From assembly GCA_943704425.1 (NCBI GenBank), contig CALSCP010000408.1:66161-124155 (forward strand): a DNA stretch of 57,995 nt, read 5' to 3'. Both the position numbers and the translations under genes were made by a program. The notes beneath the pieces are model-generated. The model ran no database searches. It was not told the DNA's origin and saw only the letters and a list, made by a program, of their open reading frames with translations. Positions 44,508 through 57,800 of this stretch are shown here, piece by piece. The DNA is from Ministeria vibrans ATCC 50519 (lineage: Eukaryota; Opisthokonta; Filasterea). How positions within the stretch are numbered: the stretch's first letter is position 1; every line of letters starts with the position of its first letter.

Positions 44508-47500
44508 ATGATGCCGTGGCCTGTCCTCCTGCTGGTGCTTCTTGTCCACGGCGTCGGCGCTGGCAATTGCGGTGCGCGACAAGTTCTCACCTCAACGCAC
44601 GGCCTGCTCGGCGACGGCCCATTAAACTACGCCAGCCGAGCCGCCTGCGAGTTTCACATTGTTGGTGGAAGCTCCCTGGCGGGTGCGCCCAACGCCATTG
44701 TGCTCACTTTCGGCTCGTTTGCCACCGAGTGTGCCTACGACTTCCTCTTCGTGTACGACGGCGATACCTTTGGCGCTCCGCTCCTCGCCGCCTTCACAGG
44801 CAACCAGGTACGCTGCTGGTTCATCGCCACTACAGACGACGCGTTTCCTCCTCTCAAATTCTCCGTCGTGTGTCTTACTTTCGCTTCTCTCTCTCTGTAT
44901 CACTTTGTTCCATTCTCTCTCTCACTTTGTTTCTCTCTCTATCACTTTGTTTCTTTCTCTCTATCACTTTGTTTTTCTCTCTCTCTATCACTTTGTTTCT
45001 TTCCCTCTCCTCTCTCTCACACTCTCTTTTCATCTTGCCTCCTTGCAGCTTCCGCCTATGGTCGTTGCGCGCTCAGGTCACATGCTCGTGTACCTGTACG
45101 GCGACGTCAACTACAGTCTTGACGGCTTCTCTGCCGAGTATTTTGTCTCGCCCTGTCCCCTCAATTGCTCCGACCATGGCGTGTGTCTGAGCAACGGTGT
45201 CTGTCAGTGTGACCCCGATCGAACAGGCGAAGCGTGCGAAATCGAGCGATGTCCCAATGACTGTGGTTCGCACGGCGCCTGTGTGCAGGGTCGATGTTCG
45301 TGCCACGCAGACTATGCGGGTCCCTCGTGCAATGTGAGCGACTCATCCTTGTTTGTGTGGTCACCACTCATGAACGGTCCCGCGCGAGGCGACGCCGAAT
45401 TGCCCGCGCGTGCTAAACACGCCATGACGTATCTGGACGCCGACGATGTCGCCATTGTCTTTGGTGGCCATGGTCTGTCGCAAACATTCAATGACGTGTG
45501 GATGTTACTTGTGAGCTCACTCAAGTGGCGTCTACTCGCGCCGACCACAACAGCTCAGCCCGTCGCTCGTTACGCGCTCGGTTTTGCGCCGCTTTCAAGT
45601 CCCTTTCCCGCCTGGCTCGTGTCCGCTGCCACATCCTCGCCCACACACATATTTATTGCGTTTGGAGGATTAAATGGCACTGCATGGCCTCTGGGCGATG
45701 CCTGGCTCATGACACTGAGCGCTACGCCTTCCGCGAGCAGCGCCTCCTCCATTGAGTGGCACGAAGCGGCGGCTGCGCCCGAACCACGGGCGGGCCACTC
45801 GTGCACCGAGGTGCCCGATGGCCGCGTCATTGTACTCGGGGGTTCGACAACGCGCGCAGCTTATGCTTTTGGGAGCCTCGAGTACACACCGACAACGAAC
45901 GCGTGGCGGTCGCTTTCGCCCATCGGCACTGGACCCGGCGGCCTCTATGGGCACTCGGCGTTGCTTGTCGAGCACTTGTCCGCCATCCTCGTGTTTGGTG
46001 GCGCATCGCCTGTTACCGCGTCCTTCTCGCTCACGACCGATGCTCTCTACTTGTATCACTATGGCGAACACCGTTGGACTTCCATTGTCCCGGCGGGCGA
46101 CACCTTCCTGCCTGTCACCAATGTGATGCCTACCGCTCGGTCGTTTGCGGCCGCAGCCATGCTGACACCAACGCGTCTGATTGTCGCCGGCGGCTACGAG
46201 CATCGGCATTGGCTTGATGAAACGTGCTATGGCAGTGACACATTCATGTTTGACCTCGCTTGCGGCACCTGGGTGAGATACTCGGAGCCGCTGGCGCGTA
46301 CCATTTTGCCTGTCGTGCCCCAAGGATTCACCTTTGCCAACGGCACCCTCTCAAGCGTCCACTATGCAGCGGAGTGGGGTCGTTTTGGACACACGGGCTT
46401 TGTACGACAACGCTCGTCCGCCAATGGAGCAACACGGCCCGCACAATTTGTGGTCCTTGCCGGATTTTCGGGGGTTGCGCGGCACGATATTTCCTTCATG
46501 AATGTGCCCTTGAACGCCTCACACTCGTGCACACAGTTGCCGCCGACCGCATCCAACTGCTATGCGGACACCGAGTGTTCGTGGTGTGCGCGGAACAGCT
46601 CTGATGTGGGCGTCTACACGAATGGAACGTGTCTCGCTGGCGAGACTGCCGCTTGGCTCGAATGCGATAGCGAGGCGTCCACCGCCAACACCAGTGTTGC
46701 GCTGCTGACGCGTGTGTGTGCCGATCCCTGCAGCAACACTCACTCGTGCATCGAGTGTGCCCAGAGTGTTGCCTGCGGCTGGTGCGGTGGCTCGGCCACC
46801 TGCATGGCTGCGAGCGATCTGCCCACGGAATGCTTCAGTGTAAGAGTGACGTCGACCGACGCTTGTCGTCTAGAATCGCGCACGAATGGCACATTGTCAT
46901 TTGAGCGATGGGACAGCATTGGCGGTATTGGTATGTATGCGTTGCAGACGGCCGCCTCCTTCCCACTGTATCCAACGCTCACGGGTCGCTTGAGTGCCTA
47001 CGACACAGGCACACTGCCGCAGAATACAGGCGCACGACTGCGCGGCTTCATTGTTCCGCCCGTCTCGGGCACTTACACATTTGCCGTGGCTGCCGACGAC
47101 ACTGCCGATCTGTACTTGTCTTCAAGTCCCTTTCCGACTGCGGTGGAGACAGCGACGGTGATAGCGAGTGTGCCAGGCTGGACACACGCGAATGAGTATG
47201 ACAAGTACTCAGCGCAAATTTCACCTCCTCTCATCCTTCAGGCGAATCGCTGGTATTACACCGAGCTGCGCGTGAAGAATGGCGTTGGTGACGGGTTTGC
47301 CACAGTCGTGTGGACTGCGCCCGCAAGCAGTGGTATTTCGCCCGATTCGATTGTTGGCAATTCGTACATTTGGCCGTGGACCAGTGGCAACTGTTCCAAC
47401 TTACCTACATGCGGTGCGTGTGCCGCCGATTTTGACTGCGGTTGGTGCGTGACCACGCATACGTGTGTCGCACGCCTCAGCACGGCAGCGGAAACTTGCG

Positions 47501-50500
47501 GCACGTCGGCGCTGGCAATGGACGCGAGCGAGTGTGAATCGTGTACGCACGAGTATCGTTCGTGCGACGAGTGCGCGTCGCGTCCTACCTGCGAGTGGTA
47601 CGCTTCACGCGGCTGCCAACCGCGCTCGTCGGCTGTGGACGTGTCGCCCTCGACGGGCATTCGACTCATCTACCGTAACGTCAGTCAGTGTGAGGTGCCC
47701 TGTCGTCTGCGACCCAACTGTGCCTCGTGCGCCGACACGGCCACTGCATCGCCGTGCTACTGGTGCGAGAGTACCAACTCATGTGTAGATCAGGCTAGTT
47801 TTACATCGCTCTATCCGCTCGGCCAGTGTCGCAGCTGGGTGTCGACTGGACGTGCAAGCCAGTGTCCCAATTGCACACGACACGACTCATGTGCGTCGTG
47901 TATCGACAACGAGCAGTGTGGCTGGTGTTTTGACGCCTCGTCGCCAGCACGTCCAGGACACTGCGTCTTTGGTGCGCTTCTTGGCTCGACCCTCTGTCCG
48001 GCCACTACCACCCACACCACCGCCAGTAATAGCACAGCGATGGTGACAACGACAATTGTGCGATCTTGGGCCTACACGTCGTGCCCCGACATTGATGAGT
48101 GTGCGGCGGGCCTGGCGCTTTGTCATGCGAATGCAACGTGCACGAATCTGCCCGGTTCGTTCTTGTGTGAGTGTCTGCCCGGCTACACTGGCACGGGTGT
48201 ACATTGTGTGCCCGTCTGCTCGCAGGGATGCGCCAGTGGCGGTGGAGTCTGCGCGGCACCCGACGAATGTGTGTGTCACGATGGTTTCCACTCGGCCAAC
48301 TGCTCGCAGGCGTGCATCTGCAATGGCCATGCCAGTTGTGATCCAGTCAGCGGTGTGTGCCATGCGTGTCGCGACAACACCGAGGGTGGTTCGTGCGAGC
48401 GGTGTCGCGCCGGGTACTTTGGAGACGCGCGTGCGGGCGGTACCTGCTCCCCCTGCGAATGCGGTGTGTACGGCGACGAGTTGTTGGGCCTGTGCTCGCC
48501 AGTGACTGGCGATTGTTTTTGCCGTGCACCCGCGACGGGCGTTCTCGGATGTGATGCATGTCAGACCGGCTATTATGCCGTGCGCAATGCAACATCAACC
48601 CAGTTGTTGCGCTGTGTGGCGGCGTGCGACGAGCGGGTTCAATTAGTGCAGCAGTCGGGCTACTTGGGCACAGGCAAGGGACAGTACGATCCCATGAGAA
48701 CGTGTCAGTGGGTAATTCAGCCGGCGGGTCGGGCCAATGTCACAGCAACCGCCTCCCAATCGACCGTGATACGTTTGACCTTTCGTCGTTTTGCAACAGA
48801 GTGCTCCTACGACTATCTCTTTCTCTTTGACGGTGACTCGGTGCGCGCCCCTCGACTTGGCTCCTTTTCGGGCACCGGACTGCCCGCGCCTGTTGTTGCC
48901 TACTCAGGCGCATTGCTGGTTCGCTTTTATTCAGACACGAACTTTGTTCTGGACGGATTCGAGGCGTTCTACGAAGTGGTTCCGCTCGCGAGCGTCGCCT
49001 GTCCTCAAGACTGCGGCAAGTATGACGGGCGTGGCGCGTGTAGCGACGATGGTCAGCGATGCGAATGTGCGTCCGGATGGAGTGGTGCGGACTGTGGCAC
49101 GGTTTTCAATGGCAGCACAGGTGGCACGGTTGCAGCAGCTCGCAATGTGTCCCAAGTGGGTGCTTGGCAGGCGCTCACCGTCGGACTTTTGGCTCGTGCG
49201 AGTCACACCGCCACCTACCTTGCCGGCGACGATTCGTTGGTGATCCTCGGCGGCTATCTCCAGCGATCACAGAAGGTGTTGTGGCACGCGCAACGGTACA
49301 GCTTTGCTCGTGATGAGTGGCAGTGGATTTTGCATGGTGCACACGAGCCGAGTGCGCGCTACTCGCATGCCACGGTGGCACTCGCTCCCACGCGACTTCT
49401 TGTCTTTGGTGGTGAAACGTCAAACTTGACGACCAGCGACGAGATGTGGACGTACGAAGGTGGATCGGGCACGTGGAGCGACCACACGTCCACGCTGCCT
49501 CCGCTGGGTTCGCCAAATCGACCGCACGCCGTGTCGGGTCACTCGCTCACGTATGTGCCAGCCAGCTCGAGCGTATACCTCATTGGTGGCACGTCCGACA
49601 TCTATGGCTACACGGCGTCCATGTTTCACCTGGACACGGATCGGCTCGAGTGGACGCGAGTGCCGGAGCCCGTCTCGGGCGGACTACACCCGGGAGTGTT
49701 TGGTCATGCGGCGGCCGTTGACCTCGTCAGCGAGCGAATCTACGTGTCGGGTGGTCTGCGCTCATCGGGCACCTCTTCTTTCAATACCGATGCGCTCTTC
49801 ATCTACGCTTATCGCACCAACGAGTGGCGTCGTGTAGCACCGCGCTCCGGCGACAATTTACCGCCACACTATCTGGCCACGAGCGTCTGGCACGACGGAC
49901 GTTTAGTGCTTGCGGCCGGCAGTACGTTCTCGCACGGTCTTCAGTACCCCTGCTATGCCTCCGATGTACTCGTATACACGCCCGAGTGCAACTCCTACCA
50001 GACCCTAGCGCGACCGGCGAACGCGACGGGTCCCACGCTGGCAGGTAGTATTGGCAGTGCGGGTGCACTGCGTGGCGACCAACTGATTGTCTCGGGGGGG
50101 TTTGCGGGCGTTTCTCAGGCAACCTCCTTGGCACTGCAACTGCCGCGTGGCGACGAGTGGTGCTCGACGCATGACGTGGCCACGTGCGCGACCAATCCAA
50201 GTTGTACGCTTGCCAGAGAACATGTCAATGGGACGCTCACGCGCCAGTGGTGTCTGTCGGTGACCGCTTCGCGTGCGCTGCCGTCGTCGCCCTTGCTGAC
50301 TTTCTTGTCGTACGAAAATCAGACGGCGTGTGACCCAACCCCGTGCAACCAGTTGTTCTCATGCGACACATGCACCGCAGCGACTGGCGTCTCCTGCGGT
50401 TGGTGTGTTGGTGCTTTGGCGTGCATGGAACGTGATGGCGCAGTGGCGTCCGCCTCGAGTGTCGGCTGTCCCGCGTCAACCACGTTTGTCACGACACCTC

Positions 50501-52596
50501 AAGAGTGTTTTGACAGCGGGTCGTGTCGCACGTCGGTTGATTGTCGCGACTGCAACGACCGCTCGGGGTGCATTGCGAGCAACCAGTTCCTATGCAGCTC
50601 GACACAGGAGACGCCCGCGCCAGTTGCCGTCACGTGTAACCCCACATGTGATTCGCACGCGACGTGTGGCGAGTGCACGTCCGGCTCGAATGACGAGTGT
50701 GCCTGGTGTGATGCGACGTCCAAGTGCATTCGTTTTGACGGCTACCTCGGCCTTCAGGTGTACGGCCAGTGCTTGGCTTGGACCCGCACCGCATCCCAGT
50801 GTCCCAAGCCGTGCGCAACGCACACAGACTGCGAGTCGTGTGGCGAGCAAGCTGAGTGTGGCTGGTGTGCTGAGCCGGGAGTGTTGGGACGTGGTGTGTG
50901 CATGGACGGCGCGGCGAGTGGTCCGGCGACGGCAGCGCAGTGTACGACACCCAACAACTGGGCGTACACCACGTGTCCCGACGTTGATGAGTGTCTGCTG
51001 GGCACGGCGACGTGCGCAATGAATGCGACGTGTGCCAACCTGGTGGGCAGCTACGAGTGCACTTGTGATGCGGGATTTTCGGGCGATGGACTGAGTGTGT
51101 GCGAGCCGGTGTGCTCGCAGGGCTGTTCGAATGGTTTTTGCCTTCAGCCGGACGTGTGTCAGTGCTTTCTGGGCTACCGCGGGTACAACTGCTCGGACGA
51201 CTGTGGCTGCAACGGCCACAGTCATTGTGTGCGTGCTAATGAGTGTCTGCAGTGTCTCGATCACACGACGGGCGCACAGTGCGACGAGTGCGAACAGGGT
51301 TATTTTGGGACGGCCATTGGGGGCGGACTGTGCCAGTCGTGCGAGCAACTGTGCCATGGCAATTCTGCAAACTGTACGGGAGGTGCGAGCGGCGGTACGT
51401 GCGTGAACTGTGCGAACCAGTCTCGTGGGGACTTTTGCGACGAGTGTGTGGCGGGCTACACGCTGTACCGCGCGGCGCACATCAAGACGGTGCCGGGAGA
51501 GTGCCACGCGTGTCCATGCAATGGCCACTCGACGACTTGCGATGGGCGCACGGGGGTGTGTTCGCAGTGTCGCGACGGCACTCAGGGAGTTCATTGTGAG
51601 CAGTGTCAGGAGTTGCTCGTGGGCTCGGCACTGAATGGTGGTCGGTGCTTTCGCACCTCCACGCAGGATGTTGCACCGAGCGTGGGTCAAGAGCTTCTCA
51701 ATGGCGAGCAGATGTCGGTGGTTCTGTCGCCTCAGTTCCACGACACGCCTGTGCGCGTGACCGTCGATGTGCGGGCGGGTGGGCGTGTGGACTTGGTGAC
51801 GGCGATGGACGCGCAGCTGTCGCAGGTGGTGTCGCGTCTGTATAATGTGGAGCGTCGCGTAGACACAATGATTCCGACGAGTGTCTTTGAGGGCGGTGGA
51901 CTCGTCTTCGTCGATGTGACGGCGCTCTCACAGGCAACAACAGTGCGCGTGTACTTTACGCAGTCGTCCTCCGAGATCAACCTGGTTCTCTTCTTCACCG
52001 TGTTCTTTGCCAGTTTCTTCTTCCTTCTTCTTGTTGTGGTGGCCATGGGACGCGCACAGATGCGCCGAGTAAACATTGCGCGTGCAACGGCGCGCGAACA
52101 GGCGATACTGCGGCTCGCCGAGCGGCCCATTGGCCAGGTGTGGCTCCTGCTAGGCAGTGCGTTTGACCATGCGCAATGGGTACATCGCTTGGGCTCGATG
52201 GCGCATCAGCCGCTCGCCAAGGACCTGCAGGTGGCAGCGCACACGTACTTTGTGGAGCACCCACATGAGAGAGCGAGTGCGCGGCCCATCTCTCTGGGCA
52301 CGGCGCTGTTGCGCACGCCGCCACCGGGATATGGAGTCAAGTCGCCCATGATTGAACGACGAGATATTGCAGTTGAAGAGGTGGCACGTTCACGACGACG
52401 GTTGAGTGCAACGGAGGCAGTGGCAGCGCTGGGCACGAGTGGCGAGGGAGACGAGCGCCACCACGGAGAGCGAGACGACTTGGACGCGATAGATACGGGT
52501 GGGCCCTCTTCTCTTGTGGACTCTTCTGGCGACGACGCTGATCAGATGGAGTTGTCTCTTATTACCGGTGGGGACTACTACGAGTCGTCAGTGTAA
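44508..52596 (+). CDS. MEGF8/attractin-like receptor with PA14 insertion
   Basis: Exon 1 (44508-44807) and exon 2 (45049-52596, 7.5 kb without introns) give 2,615 residues. Order: signal peptide; CUB 1 split by the intron (AGNCGARQ...YDFLFVYDG|ARSGHMLVYLYGDVNYSLDGF); two EGF-like modules (~134-195); Kelch set 1 (~204-585); PSI repeats; a PA14 domain (~714-875, RLRGFIVPPVSGTYTFAVAA and DDTADLYLSS); more PSI repeats; EGF-CA (DIDECAAG); laminin-type EGF; CUB 2 (~1290-1415); EGF; Kelch set 2; PSI; EGF-CA (DVDECLLG); laminin EGF; TM ~2413-2435; a 180-residue tail. The juxtamembrane stretch EQAILRLAERPIGQV resembles the MASRPFA motif of MEGF8 and attractin that recruits MGRN1-type ubiquitin ligases. 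The overall plan equals animal MEGF8, which modulates surface signalling. The PA14 module is an addition. An alternative in-frame Met is at 44511. Confidence 0.9.
44880..45020. repeat. CT / TATCACTTTGTTT array in intron 1
   Basis: TCTCTCTATCACTTTGTTTC-type units repeat four to five times within intron 44808-45048 of the MEGF8-like gene. The motif is shared with the introns at 25.9 and 43.3 kb. Confidence 0.85.
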
Positions 52597-52734
52597 CATG
52601 ATTATACTTTTGTATGAAAAAAAAGAATAAAAAAATCAATAATTTTTTCAATTATTTCTGATTTCAAGTGAATTCAATGTGACTATTGTCAAGTGTCAAC
52701 TTACAACTAACTTTTTTGTTGCTGTGTGATTGGC

Positions 52735-52946
52735 ATGCAAGTGCAAGCAAGAACTGCCTCGGTTGCTGTGATTGTCACGTTTGCCCTCGGCATGTGGGCT
52801 GGCTATCGTCTTGCGCTGCTGCGGAAGCAAGTACCGTTTCTCATTGAGCCGATTGTGTCATCTGACTCTCTTCCTCTCTGATTCTCCGTGTGCAGTGGGC
52901 CAAGGTGAAGCTTGAAAAGGCCAAGAAGGACTACAACCGACTCTGA
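52735..52946 (+). CDS. 49-residue single-pass membrane peptide
   Basis: Exon 1 (52735-52830) and exon 2 (52896-52946) join in phase 0 across a 65-nt intron (CGGAAGCAA|GTACCG ... GTGTGCAG|TGG). The product has a short polar start, one TM helix (ASVAVIVTFALGMWAGYRLA), then LLRKQ and a strongly basic C-terminal helix (WAKVKLEKAKKDYNRL). The topology and charge suggest a mitochondrial or ER small integral protein. No family is recognised. It lies 138 bp after the MEGF8-like gene on the same strand. A real splice pair keeping a sensible helix makes it more credible than a chance frame. Confidence 0.55.
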
Positions 52947-53349
52947 TCCGAAAGAGATTGCTCGTTTGGGTGTGCGAGCGCTGTCAAAAAGAGAATGTTC
53001 AATGAATGAATGTAACAATGTATCTCAGCGCAGAGCCCCATCTGCCCCCTTCCAGTCCCTCGGTTCCACTGCTAGCTCATCTCCTGAACGACCCTCCCTC
53101 ACTTTCATGTCGGAGGGGGTTATATCGTAGCGCAGAGTGTTCTGATCGGCAATAAATGACATCTCATTAGTTAAGAGGGAAGAGCAAAAGACCATCACAC
53201 CATTGCAGTCTCTGCAGATTCTGCCTTCGTGGATCATCAAATTAACTAGTTAATCGCTCGAGTGAGTCGAGTCTCGATCATCAGTCCATCTGTCGCAAAA
53301 TTTACTGTGTTACATATTGTTTGATTCTGCCAAGAAGAATCTCGACACA
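52947..53349. other. Intergenic spacer between convergent genes
   Basis: This is the 3' flank of the micropeptide gene and of the thioredoxin-like gene. No other feature is recognised. Confidence 0.45.
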
Positions 53350-53639
53350 TCAATAGGCACATAAATGCTTCGTAATGAGTCGACTAATAATCTTTTGGGC
53401 GGACATCCCGCCGATTTCGTCGATCTAAGGACAAAAATCTGGTGAGAAGGTAAAAAGACAAAAGCTGCTATGGTACAATAACAATAGTATTAACATGTAA
53501 CAACGACACCACAACAACACTGACCTTCTTGCCAGCCTTATACACAAACACAAGGGGCACGGCGGCTATGCAGAGATCACGGCCAAGTTTTGGAAGCTGC
53601 CCAATGTCAACCTGCAGACAAAAAGCGGTCAGAAAGAGT

Positions 53640-53676
<37 letters not shown>

Positions 53677-53922
53677 AGAAAGGTCAAGAGTGAAAATATC
53701 AAAATAATATCAAATATCAGAGAGACTCAGGAGGTGTCCTGGTGCGGATACCTCGACGAAGGTGGCCTTGTCGCCGTGTACATCGGAAAGTTCGTCGAAA
53801 GGCTGCTGCATCAGCGTGGCGGGAGTCGAGAACGAGCCGGTAAAGCTGACAATAACAAGATCGTGTCCGAGGATCAAACGATCAAACTCCTCGGCAGACG
53901 AACACAGCGTTGTTCCAGGCAT
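53350..53922 (-). CDS. Thioredoxin-like protein without active-site cysteines
   Basis: Exons 53922-53752, 53611-53525 and 53424-53350 join in phase 0 to 110 residues, the usual size of a single thioredoxin domain. The fold signature is present: EEFDRLILGHDLVIVSFTGS (beta 3), MQQPFDELSDVHGDKATFVEV, DIGQLPKLGRDLCIAAVP (the cis-Pro before beta 4), LVFVYKAGKKIDEIGGMSA and a last helix. At the place of WCGPC the sequence reads GSFSTPATLM, so both redox cysteines and the Trp are replaced, leaving only TP. It cannot act as a disulphide reductase; a chaperone or scaffold role is likely. The second intron contains a (GA)n tract at 53647-53672 on the + strand. The start codon is the only in-frame Met near the domain start. 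Confidence 0.75.
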
Positions 53923-54836
53923 ATGTAACCTGTAGAGAGAAGAAAACTGGATGACTGGAAATAGTCAATAGATATTAGTGGAATATTGATTCTTGTGGGG
54001 TTTGTTGAGAATTGGTTCCAATATTCAAAGGAGTGTCTAAGTAGTCACAACTCACAAACTTCAATATTTTAATTTCGCTAAGGAAAGGTGAAATAGACGT
54101 CTGCCCACTGGCTTGGTGCAGATCGAGATCGCGATGAATAGGGGTGCGGACCAGAGACAACAGGTAAAAGCTATTTTTGGACGGAACCGAAACAAACGCC
54201 GATTGTCGTCCTGACCGCCCCGTGCGCGTAGCAGCAGCCCCATGGACAGCAGCAGCACAGAGCAGGCGCTGGCCAGGTATGGATCACTGCTGATTGTTTT
54301 TCCAGCGGTTTTTTTTTTTGGCCCTTTTTCTTCTTTTTTTTCGCATTCGGTTCTCATTCGCATTGCGCGTCAGTGTCGAAGCGGGCGTATCTTTGGGAAC
54401 AGCCTTGACGTGTCAGATCCCGTGGGCTGGCGGCGGCCGGGGGGGCGCAGGGCCTGTGCAAACTGCTGTGCACAACTTGCTGACGCTATCGATTTCTGAT
54501 TTCCGCCTTGTTTCGTCTCCGTCCTCTCTCCCCTTGCGCGCCACACCCTCTCTGTGCCTCTGTATCTCATTTCAACTTCTTGGTGGCAACTTTGCGTCTG
54601 GTGTAGTTCGCTTTGGTGGTCAAACAATCGCGTCCGAGGCGGAAAACGATTTTTTTTTTTGTGTGTTCGTTTTGTGTCGCTCGATTCGCGTCATTTGCAC
54701 GTTGCTGAGCGCCCGAAATGTGTCCTCTTGTGTCTACTGTGTGATATCTGTGCGCGTGTGGGGGTGTGAGAGGCGGGAAAGTCGCTGAGTTGGGAGTGGG
54801 GATGTTGTAAACGCCGATCTGCCGACTAACACGCTC
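53923..54836. other. Divergent intergenic region / myosin 5' leader
   Basis: A 914-bp region between the thioredoxin-like and myosin starts. The frame at 54242 (MDSSSTEQALAR, then GTATGG) looks like a first exon but ends in phase 2 and does not join the myosin frame (phase 0 at 54870). The pyrimidine-rich CTCCACTGCAG at 54859-54869 looks like an acceptor. A non-coding or differently spliced leader exon is likely. Confidence 0.4.
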
Positions 54837-57800
54837 ATGTCCCCGCTCTGTTGCTATTCTCCACTGCAGGCGGTTGTGCGCAAGGAGTCGTTTACGATTA
54901 CGGGTCAAGGACGCGGTGTAGGCGACTTTGTGTTGCTCGACGACATTGGCGAGGCGTCGTTTATGCGGAATCTCGAGGCGCGTTTCATGAGCAACCAGGT
55001 GTACTCGTTCATTGGCGAGGTGATTGTCTCGGTGAATCCCTACCGCGCGCTCCCTATCTACGGCATGGACTTTGTCCGGCGCTACCAGGGCCATTTTATG
55101 TACGAGAGACCGCCGCACATCTTTGCGCTCGCCGAGAACGCCTACACGGACATGCGTCGCAATCGTGTCGACCAGTGCATTGTCATTTCGGGCGAGAGTG
55201 GCGCCGGTAAGACCGAGGCATCCAAGATCATTATGCGCTACATTGCCGCCGTCACCACAAAGACCCAAAAGGTACACTATTCGGACCGGTGTCTTCTGAT
55301 TTTTGTGTCTTTGTATTGTTTTTTTTTATTGTATGTCTGTGTGTTTTAATGTTTGTTGTCGTTTCAGGTGGAAAGAACAAAGGACACACTTTTATCAAGC
55401 AACCCAGTGTTGGAGGCGTTTGGCAATGCGGCAACGACGAGAAACGACAACTCCAGCCGATTTGTAAGACATGTTGTCTGTCTCTCTGTCTGTCACTTAT
55501 GCAGTTGTTGTTGTGTGTCTCTATGCATGGATTAGGGCAAGTACATGGACATTGCGTTTGACTTCAAGGGTGATCCTCTGGGCGGGCACATCTCCAAGTA
55601 CCTCCTTGAGAAGTCGCGCGTGGTCAAGCAGTCAGTTGGCGAGCGCAACTTTCACATTTTCTACCAGGTGCTCATGGGCGGCGACCCGGGCATGCACCGC
55701 GCTCTCATGCTGCAGCCCAATCCGGGTCTCTTTAGCTTCCTCAATCAATCCGGCTGCACTGAGGTAATAATATTAATTGTCAAAGTTTTTTTACGGTATG
55801 TACTCACATCCTGTACCCATTTTCTTTCTTCTGTTTCTCTTCTTGTGTGTTGAAGGTGGGTGGCGTGAATGACGTGAAAGACTTCCAAGGCACGCTGGCT
55901 GCGATGCGGGGTCTTGGGTTTGCGCCTGAGGAGCAGAAGTCGCTGTTTGCGCTGGTGGGCGCAGTGCTGCACTTTGGCAACATGGACTTCGAGTCGGACG
56001 GACAGGACGGGTCGCGACTGAGCAAGACGGGCCGTGGTGCAACGGGTGCTTCGGCCAAGTTGATTCGTGTCAACACCAACGACCTGGCGCGCACCGTCAC
56101 ACACCGCATCATTGCGTCGCGTGGCGAAGTCATTGCCATGCAACACGACGTGAACCGCGCCCGTGACACTCGCGACGCCCTTGCCAAGGCTGTCTACGAC
56201 CGTATGTTTGCGTGGATTGTCGAGCGTATCAACCATACGCTGGCACCTCCCGCCCCGGTTGGCGACGTCGCCGCGCACAAGGCTGGTAGTGTTCACCCCT
56301 CCGACCAGAATGTCATTGGTGTTCTCGACATTTACGGCTTCGAAATCCTGGAGAACAACGGATTTGAGCAGTTTTGCATCAACTACTGCAACGAGAAGCT
56401 CCAACAGCTTTTTATCGAGCTGGTGCTCAAGCGCGAACAGGAAGAGTACCGTCGCGAAGGAATCCGGTATATTGGAATACTTTTTATTGGTCAAAGGTGA
56501 CTCAAACGCATATTCTTCACTTTAGATGGGAGGACGTTCAGTACTTCAACAACAAGACAATTTGCGACCTGATCGATCAGCCGCGCGAAGGCATCTTTGC
56601 GATTCTGGACGAGGAGTGTTTGCGGCCCGGCAATGCGACCGACACCGACTTTTTGTACCACCTCGACCACCGTATCCACATGCATCGCCACTATTGCAGC
56701 CGCCACAAGGACAAGAGCGATCGCACGCTGCGTCCAAATCTCGACTTCCGTCTTATTCACTACGCTGGAGCTGTAAGCATATGATCAAGAGAGACAAAGA
56801 CAACCCACTGACATGTACGACAATTGTGCTGTTTATGTTGTAGGTCACTTACTCTATCCAAGGATTCCTCTTCAAGAACACCGATGTGCTCTTTCAAGAT
56901 CTCAAGCGTCTGATGTATCACAGTGAGAACCCCGTAAGAAGATTGACAAAAATATTAAATAATTATAATTATTATTATTATTAATTCTTTTTTTTTATCT
57001 CTTAGATCATTCGGTCAATGTGGCCCGAGGGTGCACAGGATATTCTCAAGGTCAGCAAGCGACCACTGTCGGCGGGCACCAAGTTCAAGAACTCGATGGC
57101 GTCGCTAGTGCAGAACCTGCTGTCCAAGGAGCCGCACTATGTGCGCTGTGTCAAGCCCAACGACAAGAAGCAGCCTAACGACTTTGACAGTGTACGTGTG
57201 CTGCATCAGGTGCGCTACTTGGGTCTCGTTGAGAATCTGCGTGTGCGCCGTGCTGGCTTTGCCTACCGCATGGTCTACACACGCTTCCTGGCGCGCTACA
57301 AGATGCTCTGCGATGCCACTTGGCCCGTCTGGAATGTAAGATGATACCCGCAAAGAATTTGAACAATCGCCGAATTTGTGAGTTGATGTGTGTGTGTTGT
57401 TTTTTTGTAGGGTGATCCACAAGAGGGCACTCGAGCGATCCTGGAACACGAGAAGCTTCACCCGCCTCTATTGCAGTACGGACGCACCAAGCTGTTTGTG
57501 CGCACGCCCAAGACACTGGCGTTCCTTGAGCAGCGTCGCGAGCAGGAGCTGCCCAAACTCGTGCGAATGATCCAGACCCGCTGGCGCTCTCATCGCGCTC
57601 GTATGTTTGTCAGACGTCTGCGGGCTGCTCTCATCATCTCGCGTCGCTTCAAGTTCTTCATGGCGCGCAACTACATGAAGGTATAGAAAACAAACCAAAA
57701 GGAGTGAGCATTGTCTCAAAATATTTTTGTGATGTAGAAAATCTTCAAGTTGTTCCAAAATGTCAAGCAAGACCCTCAGTTGGGACGCGACGCACAGTGG

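Noticed and set aside
50590-51741. 383-residue - strand frame
   Set aside because: Antisense to the EGF/PSI part of the MEGF8-like receptor; the regular Arg/Thr pattern comes from TGC/TGT-rich codons on the other strand.
54242-54276. First coding exon of the myosin (MDSSSTEQALAR)
   Set aside because: Its donor is phase 2, while the next exon needs phase 0; the join breaks the motor frame.
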